DNA from: Prevotella sp. UBA3757
GTDB taxonomy: Bacteria; Bacteroidota; Bacteroidia; Bacteroidales; Bacteroidaceae
Direction of reading: 5' to 3'
Assembly: GCA_002371715.1 (NCBI GenBank)
Contig: DFGF01000161.1
Span: 5,542 to 34,932, forward strand
DNA: 29,391 nt
The number at the start of each line of letters is the position of its first letter. Position 1 is the stretch's first letter. A program made the position numbers and the translations under genes. The notes beneath the pieces are model-generated. The model saw only the letters and a program-made list of their open reading frames with translations, ran no database searches and was not told where the DNA came from. Shown here piece after piece: positions 21,445 to 29,339 of this stretch.

Positions 21445-22482
21445 ATGCTGAAAGATATCATGACTGAAGGGGAGTGCAGCTTGCTGCACTCCCTTATAGA
21501 CGGGGCAGAAACCATCGTGCTGTGCTGCCACCATAATGCCGACGGCGACGCCATAGGCTCAATGTTGGGCTGGGCCGAGGCATTGCGGCAGATGGGCAAG
21601 AGTCCGGTGCTGGTGGTGCCCGACCAGTATCCTGACTATCTGCAGTGGATGCCCAACACTGAGAAAATCGTGCGCTACGACAAGCGCCGTGACTATGTTG
21701 ACATGGTGCTGAAGATAGCCGACCTGGTTTTCATGCTGGACCTCAATACGCCACAGCGTACGGACCTCATGGCTGATGCGCTGACGGCATCGCCCGCCAA
21801 GAAGGTGCTGATAGACCATCATCCTGGACCTGATGTCGAGACGGCACTCTGCATTTCCCACCCCGAGATGTCGAGCACGTGCGAACTGGTGTTTCGCATC
21901 GTGTGGCAGATGGGACTGTTCGAACAGCTGGGCCGCCACTTTGCCGTACCCGTCTATTGCGGTATGATGACCGACACGGGCGGCTTTACGTTCAACTCGT
22001 CGAATCCGGAAATCTACTTCATCATCAGCCAGCTGCTGACCAAGCGCATCAACAAGGACAAGATTTACCGCAACGTGTTCCACAACTATTCCGTCAACCG
22101 CCTCCGCATGGTGGGCTACGTGCTCTACAAGCGCCTGGTGGTCGACGAGAAGCGTCATGCAGCCTACTACACGCTGTCGCGTGACGACCAGCGGAATTTC
22201 AACTTCATCAAGGGCGATGCCGAGGGACTGGTCAACATGCCGTTGCAGATCAAGGGGCTGAAACTGAGCATATCGTTGCGCGAGGACACGGAGCGCGACC
22301 AGACCATCTGGGTCAGCCTGCGCTCGGTCGACGATTTCCCCTGCAACGAGATGGCGGCGCGCTTCTTCAACGGCGGCGGCCACCTGAATGCGTCGGGCGG
22401 ACGGGTGACAGGCAGTTTGGACGATGCCGTGAAAACGGTGGAAGCAGCTCTGCTGGCCTACGAAGACAAGTTAAAAAAGTAA
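21445..22482 (+). CDS. DHH family phosphoesterase, NrnA-like
   Basis: The protein has 345 residues from the ATG at 21445. DHH motifs are visible: CCHHNADGDAIGSMLG (the N-A-D-G-D-A-I-G-S motif), FMLDLN, VLIDHHPGP with the DHH triad, and MMTDTGGFTF. The C-terminal DHHA1 domain ends with RFFNGGGHLNASGG. These are the two domains of the NrnA group, which degrades very short RNAs (nanoRNA) and often dephosphorylates pAp in the cytoplasm. Usual family length is about 310-345. It follows the nucleotidyltransferase gene after 53 nt, separated by the heptamer hairpin. An upstream in-frame extension to 21295 overlaps the previous gene and is not credible. Confidence 0.93.
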   Translation: MLKDIMTEGECSLLHSLIDGAETIVLCCHHNADGDAIGSMLGWAEALRQMGKSPVLVVPDQYPDYLQWMPNTEKIVRYDKRRDYVDMVLKIADLVFMLDLNTPQRTDLMADALTASPAKKVLIDHHPGPDVETALCISHPEMSSTCELVFRIVWQMGLFEQLGRHFAVPVYCGMMTDTGGFTFNSSNPEIYFIISQLLTKRINKDKIYRNVFHNYSVNRLRMVGYVLYKRLVVDEKRHAAYYTLSRDDQRNFNFIKGDAEGLVNMPLQIKGLKLSISLREDTERDQTIWVSLRSVDDFPCNEMAARFFNGGGHLNASGGRVTGSLDDAVKTVEAALLAYEDKLKK

Positions 22483-22522
22483 AATTTCTCTCTGTCTGCC
22501 CGCTAAACTCTAAACTTTTTTG

Positions 22523-22530
22523 TACCTTTG
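22523..22530 (+). promoter_or_regulatory. -7 element of the DUF4827 gene
   Basis: TACCTTTG fits the Bacteroidetes -7 box. At the expected -33 position there is no TTG, so this promoter may be weaker or need an activator. It supports the ATG at 22558 rather than the in-frame start at 22528. Confidence 0.6.
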
Positions 22531-22557
22531 CGCCCGAATATAAACGTAAACGACGAA

Positions 22558-23226
22558 ATGAACAGATTGTTTTACATGCTTTTCTTCATGGCGGGGCTGC
22601 TGTCAATGACCAGCTGCAACGACTACGAGACGTATGCTGACATGAAGGAAAAGGAGCAGGATGCCATCAGCAACTTCATCAGCCGCGAAGGCATCCAGGT
22701 GATTGATGAGACAACCTTTAAAAATCAGGGTGAGACCACCGACACGACGCTCCGTCAGTACGTGCGCCTGTCGCGTACGGGCGTCTATATGCAAATCGTG
22801 CGCAAGGGCTGTGGCCAGCCGCTTGAGGACAAGAAGAGTGCCAACCTGCTGTGCCGGTTCATGGAGCGCAACCTGAAGACCGACTCCATCCTGATTCGCA
22901 ACGACCAGAAGGGGAGTATCTACAATGCGACAACTGGCATTACGATTGACCCGTCGCAGTATGTCGACAAGATATACGTGACGCGCAACGGTACGACGAT
23001 AACGGGTATCTTCGTTGAGGGCATGATGCAGATGTATCATAATTCGACGTCGGTGCCAGGAGGTTGGCTGGTGCCGCTGAACTACGTCAACGTCGGACGC
23101 CCGGAGAAAGAGGACGACGAGGTTGCCAAGGTACGGCTCATCGTGCCACATTCGCAGGGTACTGCCGACGCCTCGTCGAGCGTATATCCCTGCTATTACG
23201 AAATAACCTACGAAAGAGTGAAATAA
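22558..23226 (+). CDS. DUF4827-type lipoprotein
   Basis: The protein has 222 residues from the ATG at 22558. It has a lipoprotein signal peptide, MNRLFYMLFFMAGLLSMTSC, with the lipobox Cys at residue 20 followed by NDYETYADMKEKEQDAISNF. This matches the Bacteroidetes DUF4827 family, recalled as having an FKBP-like fold. That would fit the later stretch around residues 60-160 (RLSRTGVYMQIVRKGCG, then VEGMMQMYHNSTSVPGGW). Peptidyl-prolyl isomerase activity is not shown for it. It is likely anchored in the outer or inner membrane, facing the periplasm. glmM follows after 10 nt, so the two are probably cotranscribed. Confidence 0.83.
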   Translation: MNRLFYMLFFMAGLLSMTSCNDYETYADMKEKEQDAISNFISREGIQVIDETTFKNQGETTDTTLRQYVRLSRTGVYMQIVRKGCGQPLEDKKSANLLCRFMERNLKTDSILIRNDQKGSIYNATTGITIDPSQYVDKIYVTRNGTTITGIFVEGMMQMYHNSTSVPGGWLVPLNYVNVGRPEKEDDEVAKVRLIVPHSQGTADASSSVYPCYYEITYERVK

Positions 23227-23236
23227 TACACAATAT

Positions 23237-24616
23237 ATGACACTGATAAAATCAATTTCCGGCATCCGCGGCACAATAGGCGGAGCCACAGGCGATACGC
23301 TTAATCCTTTAGATATTGTGAAGTTTACCTCGGCCTATGCCACCTTTATTCCCCGTCGGTCGGGCAAGATAGTGGTTGGCCGTGACGGCCGTATCTCCGG
23401 CCCGATGGTGCGCGACGTGGTTCGTGGCACTCTGATTGGTATGGGCTTCGACGTCATCGACATTGGCTATGCCAGCACGCCCACCACCGAACTGGCAGTT
23501 CGCATGAGCGGGGCCGACGGTGGTATCATCATCACGGCATCGCACAATCCGCGACAGTGGAATGCCCTGAAGCTGCTCAACAGTGAGGGCGAATTCCTGA
23601 CGGCTGCCGACGGCCAGCGCGTGCTGGAGATTGCCGAGAAGGAAGACTTCTGCTATGCTGAGGTTGACCATCTGGGGCACGTCATCGAAGACAACAGTTA
23701 TGACGACCGCCATGTGCAGTCGGTGGTAGACCTGAATCTGGTCGACATTGACGCTATCAGGAAGTCACGCTTCACGGTCTGTGTCGACAGCATCAACAGC
23801 GTCGGCGGCATCGTCCTGCCCAAGCTGCTTGAACGATTGGGCGTGGGCTATCATTTCCTGAATCGCGACGTGACGGGCGACTTTGCTCACAACCCTGAAC
23901 CCCTGGAGAAGAATCTGCAGGGCATCATGCAGGAGATGAAGTCGGGCAAATATGACCTGGGTATCGTGGTCGATCCCGACGTTGACCGTCTGGCCTTTAT
24001 CTGCGAGGACGGCACGATGTTTGGCGAGGAGTACACGTTGGTGGCCGTGGCCGACTATGTGCTTTCGAAGACGCCGGGCAATACGGTCAGCAACCTCAGT
24101 TCTACGCGTGCCCTTCGCGACGTCACCCGTCAGCATGGCGGTGTCTATACCGCTTCGGCTGTCGGCGAGGTCAACGTGACGACGAAGATGAAGGAGGTCA
24201 ACGCCGTCATTGGCGGCGAGGGCAACGGTGGTGTCATCTATCCTGAGAGCCACTACGGGCGCGACGCTCTGGTGGGCATCGCCCTGTTCCTGACGTTGCT
24301 GGCCGAGAAGGACTGCAAGGTCAGCGAGCTGCGCCGTCAGTATCCTGACTACCAGATAGCCAAGAACCGCATCGACCTGACGCCGGAGACGGACGTCGAT
24401 GCCATCCTTGTGAAAGTGAAGGAGATGTTTGCCAGCGATGCTGAGGCCACCGTCAACGATATCGACGGGGTGAAGATTGACTTCCCCGACAGCTGGGTTC
24501 ACCTGCGCAAGTCGAACACCGAGCCGATTATCCGCGTCTATAGCGAGGCCGACACGATGGAGAAAGCCGACGCACTGGGCAAACGGCTCATGCAGGTCGT
24601 CTACGACATGCAATAA
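23237..24616 (+). CDS. glmM: phosphoglucosamine mutase (alpha-D-phosphohexomutase family)
   Basis: The protein has 459 residues, the usual length. All four family signatures are present: the phosphoserine loop ITASHNPRQWNALK near residue 100, the metal-binding loop DPDVDRLAF near residue 245, the sugar-binding loop GGEGNGGVIYPE near residue 330, and the phosphate-binding RKSNTEPIIRVY near residue 425. It should convert glucosamine-6-phosphate to glucosamine-1-phosphate, feeding UDP-GlcNAc for peptidoglycan and lipopolysaccharide. Phosphomannomutase activity is the alternative within the same family; the start LIKSISGIRGTIGG and loop GEGNGG are typical of Bacteroidetes proteins annotated as GlmM. 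It ends convergently with the outer-membrane protein gene. Confidence 0.9.
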   Translation: MTLIKSISGIRGTIGGATGDTLNPLDIVKFTSAYATFIPRRSGKIVVGRDGRISGPMVRDVVRGTLIGMGFDVIDIGYASTPTTELAVRMSGADGGIIITASHNPRQWNALKLLNSEGEFLTAADGQRVLEIAEKEDFCYAEVDHLGHVIEDNSYDDRHVQSVVDLNLVDIDAIRKSRFTVCVDSINSVGGIVLPKLLERLGVGYHFLNRDVTGDFAHNPEPLEKNLQGIMQEMKSGKYDLGIVVDPDVDRLAFICEDGTMFGEEYTLVAVADYVLSKTPGNTVSNLSSTRALRDVTRQHGGVYTASAVGEVNVTTKMKEVNAVIGGEGNGGVIYPESHYGRDALVGIALFLTLLAEKDCKVSELRRQYPDYQIAKNRIDLTPETDVDAILVKVKEMFASDAEATVNDIDGVKIDFPDSWVHLRKSNTEPIIRVYSEADTMEKADALGKRLMQVVYDMQ

Positions 24617-24626
24617 ACGACGACAA

Positions 24627-24645
24627 TCTAAAGTACCCCTTTAGA
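24627..24645. terminator. possible bidirectional terminator hairpin
   Basis: TCTAAAG (24627-24633) and CTTTAGA (24639-24645) form a 7-bp stem with a TACCC loop between the convergent glmM and outer-membrane protein genes. The stem includes the minus-strand stop codon. No strong T tract, so a weak call. Confidence 0.4.
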
Positions 24646-25339
24646 AGTTGACACCGATATTGATGAACAGGTTTTGGTTTCGGGCACTGGTGAAATCATC
24701 ATCATAGATGTTGGCCAGACCGAAGTCAAAACCTGCTTCAGCATACAGCATCTGGTACTCGAAGCCGCAGCCGATGCGCAGGCCACCGTCCAGGCGGTTG
24801 AAGTCGTCGAACGAGTCATAGGATTTGCGGTCGTCATAGAGCTTTGTCTTGCCGCCAATGCCCAGTCCCAGATAGCCGCCCAGGAAGGGCTGGATATAGA
24901 AGTCGTCGAGCACGTCGAACGAATACTTCACGACGATGGGCACCTGCAGGTAGATGAGACGTGTGGTCTTCTTCTGCGTATATTCCTTGGTTACGATAGT
25001 CCTGCCGTCCTGGTCTTTATTCGTCGTCTGCGTGACAAAGAGGTTGTTCTTGCCGCCTTTCTCCGAATAGGTCAGACCAGCCTCCAGCCACATCGGCATT
25101 TCGTTGGCCAGCTGTATTCCGTAGAAGCCGCCAAAAGTGAAGCCTCCGTAACTGTCCATGTCAACCAGGGCGTTGCTGCTGTTGATGGCCGCCAGGTTGT
25201 AGCCTATGCGTATACCGTAGTATTGCTCAACGTTGCTGTGGTTGAAACGGTCTTTCAACTTACGACTGCCTCCAAACTGTGCGACGGCAGGCATTGCTAT
25301 GGCAAAAGCCATCATTAAGGTCATTATTTTCTTCATCAT
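24641..25339 (-). CDS. outer-membrane beta-barrel (PorT-like porin family) protein
   Basis: The protein has 232 residues from the ATG at 25339. Signal peptide MMKKIMTLMMAFAIAMPAVAQ is followed by a run of amphipathic beta strands rich in Gly and aromatic residues: YYGIRIGYNLAAINSSNALV, GFTFGGFYGIQLANEMPMWL, EAGLTYSEKGGKNN, PFLGGYLGLGIGGKTK, GGLRIGCGFEYQMLYAEAGF. It ends in Phe (FINIGVNF), as outer-membrane barrels do. This is the small barrel family common in Bacteroidetes (outer membrane protein beta-barrel / PorT-like). No specific substrate can be named. It is downstream of the aldehyde dehydrogenase gene on the same strand but has its own -7 box, and the heptamer array lies between them. 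Confidence 0.85.
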   Translation of the reverse strand: MMKKIMTLMMAFAIAMPAVAQFGGSRKLKDRFNHSNVEQYYGIRIGYNLAAINSSNALVDMDSYGGFTFGGFYGIQLANEMPMWLEAGLTYSEKGGKNNLFVTQTTNKDQDGRTIVTKEYTQKKTTRLIYLQVPIVVKYSFDVLDDFYIQPFLGGYLGLGIGGKTKLYDDRKSYDSFDDFNRLDGGLRIGCGFEYQMLYAEAGFDFGLANIYDDDFTSARNQNLFINIGVNF

Positions 25340-25370
25340 CTTTTCTTGGGTGTTTTGTTGTTTCACGGTG

Positions 25371-25378
25371 CAAAGATA
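25371..25378 (-). promoter_or_regulatory. -7 element of the outer-membrane protein gene
   Basis: On the minus strand TATCTTTG fits the -7 consensus, about 32 nt before the ATG at 25339. There is no TTG at the expected distance upstream. Confidence 0.6.
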
Positions 25379-25450
25379 ATGCATTTTGTGCAAAAAAGAA
25401 AGGGAAATCCCAAAAAATCTCAGGATTTCCCCCTCTTCGCTTGTTATTTC

Positions 25451-25527
25451 AACTGTCAACTCTCAACTGTCAACTCTCAACTGTCAACTGTCAACTCTCA
25501 ACTGTCAACTCTCAACTGTCAACTCTC
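25451..25527 (-). repeat. eleven-unit heptamer array at the end of the aldehyde dehydrogenase gene
   Basis: On the plus strand eleven perfect 7-nt units alternate between AACTGTC and AACTCTC (order G C G C G G C G C G C at the variable base). No other substitution occurs, making it the cleanest and longest array in the window. Read from the minus strand, the junction of the first two units supplies the TGA stop of the aldehyde dehydrogenase gene (25519-25521). The rest lies in the gap before the outer-membrane protein promoter. Confidence 0.97.
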
Positions 25528-26961
25528 TTCCCACGTGTCAAGGTATGTGACGTGCGTCACCAGGTATTCCTCTACGCCGTGCTTGCCGTCGGCACCGCCA
25601 ATGCCGCTCTTCTTCACACCGGCATGGAAACCCTGGATGGCCTCGAAATGTTCGCGGTTGATGTAGGTCTCGCCGAACTCCAGTTCGCGGCAGGCCTTGG
25701 TAGCGATGTTGAGGTCCTTGGTGAAGATGCTCGATGCCAGACCGTATTCGCAGTCGTTGGCCATGGCGATGGCCTCGTCGATGGTCGAGAATTCTACCAG
25801 CGGAATGACCGGGCCGAAGGTCTCTTCGTGGATGATGTCCATGTCCTGCGTACAGTTGTCAAGCACCGTGGCGGCATAGAAGTAGCCCTTCTCGCCTACG
25901 CGCTTGCCACCGCAGAGCAGCTTGGCCCCCTGCTTGATGGCACGTTCCACCTTCTCGGTGACGCTCTCCAGGGCACGGGCCTCCACCAGGGGACCCATGT
26001 CGACGCTGTCGTCGGCGCAGGGGTCTCCGACCTTGACGGCAGCCATCTTCTCGACCAGTATCTTCGTGAAGGCTTCTTTCACCTCCTTCTGCACGTAGAC
26101 GCGCTCGGCATTGTTGCAAATCTGGCCGTTGTTGCCAATACGGCTGTCGACGATCCACTGGGCAGCCTTCTCCAGGTCGGCGTCCTTCATGACGATGGCG
26201 GGAGCCTTGCCGCCCAGTTCCAGGCTCACCTTGGTGATGTTGTTGGCGGCGGCCTTCATGATGCTCTCGCCGGCGCTGACGGAACCCGTCACGCTGACGA
26301 TGTCAATCTTGGGCGAACCGGCCATCTCGTTGCCGATGACGCTGCCCTTACCCGTGACGATATTGATGACGCCGGCGGGCAGTCCCGTCTCGGCCACGAC
26401 TTTGGCAAACTCCGTACAGTTCTCGGGCGTCAGCTGCGAGGGCTTGATGACGATGGTACAGCCGGCTATCAGCGCTGCACCGGCCTTGCGGGCAATGAGG
26501 AAGAACGGGAAGTTCCACGGCAGGATGCCGGCAACGACGCCAATGGGCTTCTTGGTCAGCAGGATGGTCTCGTTGGGACGGTCGCTGGGAATAATCTCGC
26601 CCTCGATGTGGCGGGCAAACGATGCCATATATTCAAAATAGGCGATGGTGGCACCCACCTCGATGGAGGCCCAGTTGCGGGTCTTGCCTTGCTCGCGCAT
26701 GATAATCTCGGTGAACTCCTGCTCGCGGGCCTTGATGCCGGCTGCCATCTTCAGCAGGTATTGGGCACGCTCTATGGCCGGCGTCTTGGCCCACTGCTTC
26801 TGGGCGGCGCGGGCAGCGTCCAGCGCACGGTTCACGTCCTCGATGGTGCCGTTAGGCTGACGGGAGATGACCTCCTCCGTCGATGGGTTCAATACGTCAA
26901 TCCACTGGCCGTCGCTGCTTTCGCAGAACTGGCCGTTAATGTACATTTTCAGGTCTTTCAT
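25519..26961 (-). CDS. aldA: NAD-dependent aldehyde dehydrogenase, AldA-like (lactaldehyde dehydrogenase)
   Basis: The protein has 480 residues, close to E. coli AldA (479). It shares long stretches with AldA as I recall it: YINGQF at the start, GEIIPSDRPNETILL, GILPWNFPFFLIARKAGAAL, VTGSVSAGESIM, and the end GFHAGVKKSGIGGADGKHG. The catalytic Cys is in NNGQICNNAERVYV, and the general-base Glu is in SLELGGKAPAIV. It should oxidise an aldehyde such as L-lactaldehyde or glycolaldehyde to the acid with NAD+, which fits fucose or rhamnose breakdown in gut bacteria; the true substrate is inferred. The last three residues and the stop (E-S-TGA) are coded at the edge of the heptamer array. A perfect promoter lies upstream. 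Confidence 0.9.
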   Translation of the reverse strand: MKDLKMYINGQFCESSDGQWIDVLNPSTEEVISRQPNGTIEDVNRALDAARAAQKQWAKTPAIERAQYLLKMAAGIKAREQEFTEIIMREQGKTRNWASIEVGATIAYFEYMASFARHIEGEIIPSDRPNETILLTKKPIGVVAGILPWNFPFFLIARKAGAALIAGCTIVIKPSQLTPENCTEFAKVVAETGLPAGVINIVTGKGSVIGNEMAGSPKIDIVSVTGSVSAGESIMKAAANNITKVSLELGGKAPAIVMKDADLEKAAQWIVDSRIGNNGQICNNAERVYVQKEVKEAFTKILVEKMAAVKVGDPCADDSVDMGPLVEARALESVTEKVERAIKQGAKLLCGGKRVGEKGYFYAATVLDNCTQDMDIIHEETFGPVIPLVEFSTIDEAIAMANDCEYGLASSIFTKDLNIATKACRELEFGETYINREHFEAIQGFHAGVKKSGIGGADGKHGVEEYLVTHVTYLDTWEES

Positions 26962-27007
26962 AACGTCGTGTTGTTTTAGTAGTTAAGTTAAATGTCTTTT
27001 CAACTGG

Positions 27008-27038
27008 CAAATATAGTAAATAATTCAGAAAGAGCCAA
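27008..27038 (-). promoter_or_regulatory. promoter of the aldehyde dehydrogenase gene
   Basis: On the minus strand TTG (27036-27038) and TATATTTG (27008-27015) with exactly 20 nt between, about 47 nt before the ATG at 26961. It diverges from the esterase promoter near 27131. Confidence 0.8.
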
Positions 27039-27130
27039 CGCCATCCGTCATTTTTTAGCATTTCTTAAATGTATTTCGCCCTCCGCGAGATTTTGTCTGG
27101 AAAATATTTTCTCGTTTCAGTATTATTTCG

Positions 27131-27138
27131 TATATTTG
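27131..27138 (+). promoter_or_regulatory. -7 element of the esterase gene
   Basis: TATATTTG at 27131-27138, 46 nt before the ATG at 27185. At the expected -33 position the sequence is TTT rather than TTG. Confidence 0.65.
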
Positions 27139-27184
27139 CAACGCAAACGGCGTAACAATCGTTGCCGACAAAAAACAGAAACCT

Positions 27185-28684
27185 ATGAAACATTCAGTCT
27201 TAACGCCCCCATTCCGTTCCCTGCTGGCGCTCGCGCTGCTGTTGCTGACAGTGGTCTGCAGCGCACAGACAGCACGACAGTTCACCCTCAACCTGACGGC
27301 CGACGGCCAGGCACAGATGTTGTGCTTCCTGCCGCAGGCGCCGTCCGGCAAGGCTGTGGTCGGCGTGCCCGGCGGTGGCTACTCCGTCCTGTCAAACACG
27401 CATGAGGGCACGCTGGCAGCCGACTGGATGAACCGTCAGGGCATAGCCTACTTCGTCGTCAACTACCGCCTGCCAAACGGTGACCGTACCAAGCCCATCA
27501 GCGACGTCGAGGCGTCCATGCGTACCGTGCGCGACTCGGCAGCAGCGTGGGCCATCAATCCCCGCGATGTAGGCATCATGGGCTTCTCGGCTGGGGGGCA
27601 TCTGGCATCGGTCATCTCCACGCTTTCGCCCTTCGAGCTGCGCCCCGACTTCACCATCCTCTTCTATCCCGTCATCTCGATGGACGAAAAGCTGTCGCAC
27701 AAGTGGTCGTGCCGCAACTTCCTTGGCGCGGAGGGGCAGAAGGATGCCCAGCTGGTGCGCAAGTACTCTACTCATCATGCCGTTCGCCGCCACCTGACGC
27801 CGCCCGCCTGCATCATTACGGCCAACGACGACCGCCTGGTGTCGCCAGTCAATAACGCCATACAGTACTATTCCGCCATGCGCCGCTCGGGCAATGAGTG
27901 CGCCCTGTTTGTCTACCCTTCGGGCGACCATGGCTTCGGCTTTGGCACCTGGTTCAAATACCACGACAGAATGCTGGCCGACCTTGGCGCGTGGCTCCAG
28001 GCGCGCCAGACGCCGAAGCCCGGTGCCGTCCGCGTGGCCTGCATCGGCAACAGCATCACCGACGGTCACGGCATCGACATGTGTTCGGCCTACGGCTATC
28101 CGGCTGAGCTGCAGAAACTGCTCGGCCAGGACTACTGGGTCAAGAACTTCGGCGTCAGCGCGCGTACCATGCTTAATAAGGGCGACCACCCCTACATGCA
28201 GGAAATGGCCTGGCGTGACGCCGTAGCCTTCAAGCCCGACGTGGTCATCATCAAGCTGGGCACCAACGATTCGAAACCCGAAAACTGGCAGTACGGCGCC
28301 GAGTTCCGTCAGGACCTGGAGCAGATGCTGACCACGCTCCGGCCCGACCTGGCTCAGACGGCACAGGCCAAGTCGACGAAGAAAAGCCGCAAGGCCAAGA
28401 AGGGTACTGCCCGTCAGGCCGCGCCCGAGGCCTCGCCCCGTATATACCTCTGCACGCCCATTCCGGCCTTTAAGTCGACGTGGAACATCCGCGACTCGGT
28501 CATCGTCAACGGCATTATTCCCATCCAGCAGGCTGTGGCTCAGAAGTACGGGCTGCAGGTCATTGACCTCCACACGCTCTTTGCCGCCGATGGTGACAAG
28601 ATGCTCTCCGACGGCATTCATCCCGACGTTAAGGGTGTCCGCCGCATGGCAGAGATCATAGCTGCCGAACTGAAAAAGAAATAG
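27185..28684 (+). CDS. secreted two-domain esterase: alpha/beta hydrolase plus SGNH hydrolase
   Basis: The protein has 499 residues. A signal peptide (LLALALLLLTVVCSAQ) leads into an alpha/beta hydrolase of the BD-FAE/carbohydrate-esterase kind: oxyanion-region GVPGGGYSVLS, nucleophile elbow GIMGFSAGGHLAS near residue 130, and a late DHGFGFG with the catalytic His. From about residue 280 an SGNH/GDSL hydrolase follows: block I ACIGNSITDGHG, block III KLGTNDSKPENW, block V LSDGIHPDVKG with the Asp-His pair. The second domain contains a Lys/Ala-rich insert (AKSTKKSRKAKKGTARQAAP, about residues 397-416). Both domains keep their catalytic residues. The likely role is removal of acetyl or other ester groups from plant polysaccharides in the periplasm or outside; substrates are inferred. 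The downstream kinase-like gene starts 31 nt later. Confidence 0.88.
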   Translation: MKHSVLTPPFRSLLALALLLLTVVCSAQTARQFTLNLTADGQAQMLCFLPQAPSGKAVVGVPGGGYSVLSNTHEGTLAADWMNRQGIAYFVVNYRLPNGDRTKPISDVEASMRTVRDSAAAWAINPRDVGIMGFSAGGHLASVISTLSPFELRPDFTILFYPVISMDEKLSHKWSCRNFLGAEGQKDAQLVRKYSTHHAVRRHLTPPACIITANDDRLVSPVNNAIQYYSAMRRSGNECALFVYPSGDHGFGFGTWFKYHDRMLADLGAWLQARQTPKPGAVRVACIGNSITDGHGIDMCSAYGYPAELQKLLGQDYWVKNFGVSARTMLNKGDHPYMQEMAWRDAVAFKPDVVIIKLGTNDSKPENWQYGAEFRQDLEQMLTTLRPDLAQTAQAKSTKKSRKAKKGTARQAAPEASPRIYLCTPIPAFKSTWNIRDSVIVNGIIPIQQAVAQKYGLQVIDLHTLFAADGDKMLSDGIHPDVKGVRRMAEIIAAELKKK

Positions 28685-28715
28685 TAGTAAACCAATCAAT
28701 AAAAACCCTACAACT

Positions 28716-29336
28716 ATGAATAAAGAGGATAGATTCGTCATTACCATCAGCCGGCAGTTCGGCACGGGTGGTCACGAGATTGGAGCAGAACTGGCACGCC
28801 GACTGGGCGTCAAACTGCTCGACAAGCAGATACTGAACGAGGTGGCAGCGCGCGTCAATGCCGTCGAGGAGGCCGTCGAGCGCATCGAGACTCGCAACCC
28901 GCTGTGGCGCGACGACTTCACCAACTTCTATCGTAACTACATGGCGCATGCAGAGTATAACGGACAGGAGCACGACCAGACCAGCCATGCCCTCTTCCGC
29001 GCCCAGGCCGACGCCATCCGTAAGATAGCCTCGGAGGAGTCGTGCGTCATCGTCGGACGTTGTGGCTTCCACATCTTTGCCGACCAGCCCAACGCGCTGA
29101 AAATCTTCATCCATTCGCCCCTCGACTGCCGCAAGCGCCGCATAGCCGAGAAGTACGACATCAGCGAGCACGATGCCGCCGCCATGATTGTCGACAACGA
29201 CTACAGCCGTGAACTCTACACCAAGACCTTCACCGGTCGCGAGTGGACGGACGCCTGCAACTACGACATCGCCCTCAATGTCCGCCGCTTCGGCGTCAAC
29301 GGAGCCGTCGACTTCCTCATGAATTGTATCGAGTAG
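28716..29336 (+). CDS. cytidylate kinase-like family protein
   Basis: The protein has 206 residues. The N-terminal ITISRQFGTGGHEIGAELARRLG is the P-loop region of the cytidylate-kinase-like family (usual form SRQxGSGGxxIG). ESCVIVGRCGFHIFADQPNA and HSPLDCRKRRIAEKYDISEHD follow, with Arg residues suited to phosphate binding, and the end contains YDIALNVRRFGV. It is distinct from true Cmk and is common in Firmicutes and Bacteroidetes. Phosphotransfer to a nucleotide is likely, but the substrate is unproven. It lies just downstream of the esterase gene on the same strand. Confidence 0.88.
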   Translation: MNKEDRFVITISRQFGTGGHEIGAELARRLGVKLLDKQILNEVAARVNAVEEAVERIETRNPLWRDDFTNFYRNYMAHAEYNGQEHDQTSHALFRAQADAIRKIASEESCVIVGRCGFHIFADQPNALKIFIHSPLDCRKRRIAEKYDISEHDAAAMIVDNDYSRELYTKTFTGREWTDACNYDIALNVRRFGVNGAVDFLMNCIE

Positions 29337-29339
29337 CGG

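Noticed and set aside
25451..25527. Heptamer array as a CRISPR or origin iteron set
   Set aside because: There are no spacers, the units are contiguous 7-mers, and no replication gene is near.
25279..26979. 566-residue open frame on the plus strand opposite the aldehyde dehydrogenase gene
   Set aside because: It is the antisense shadow of a GC-rich, highly conserved gene; it has no recognisable domain and no promoter at its start.
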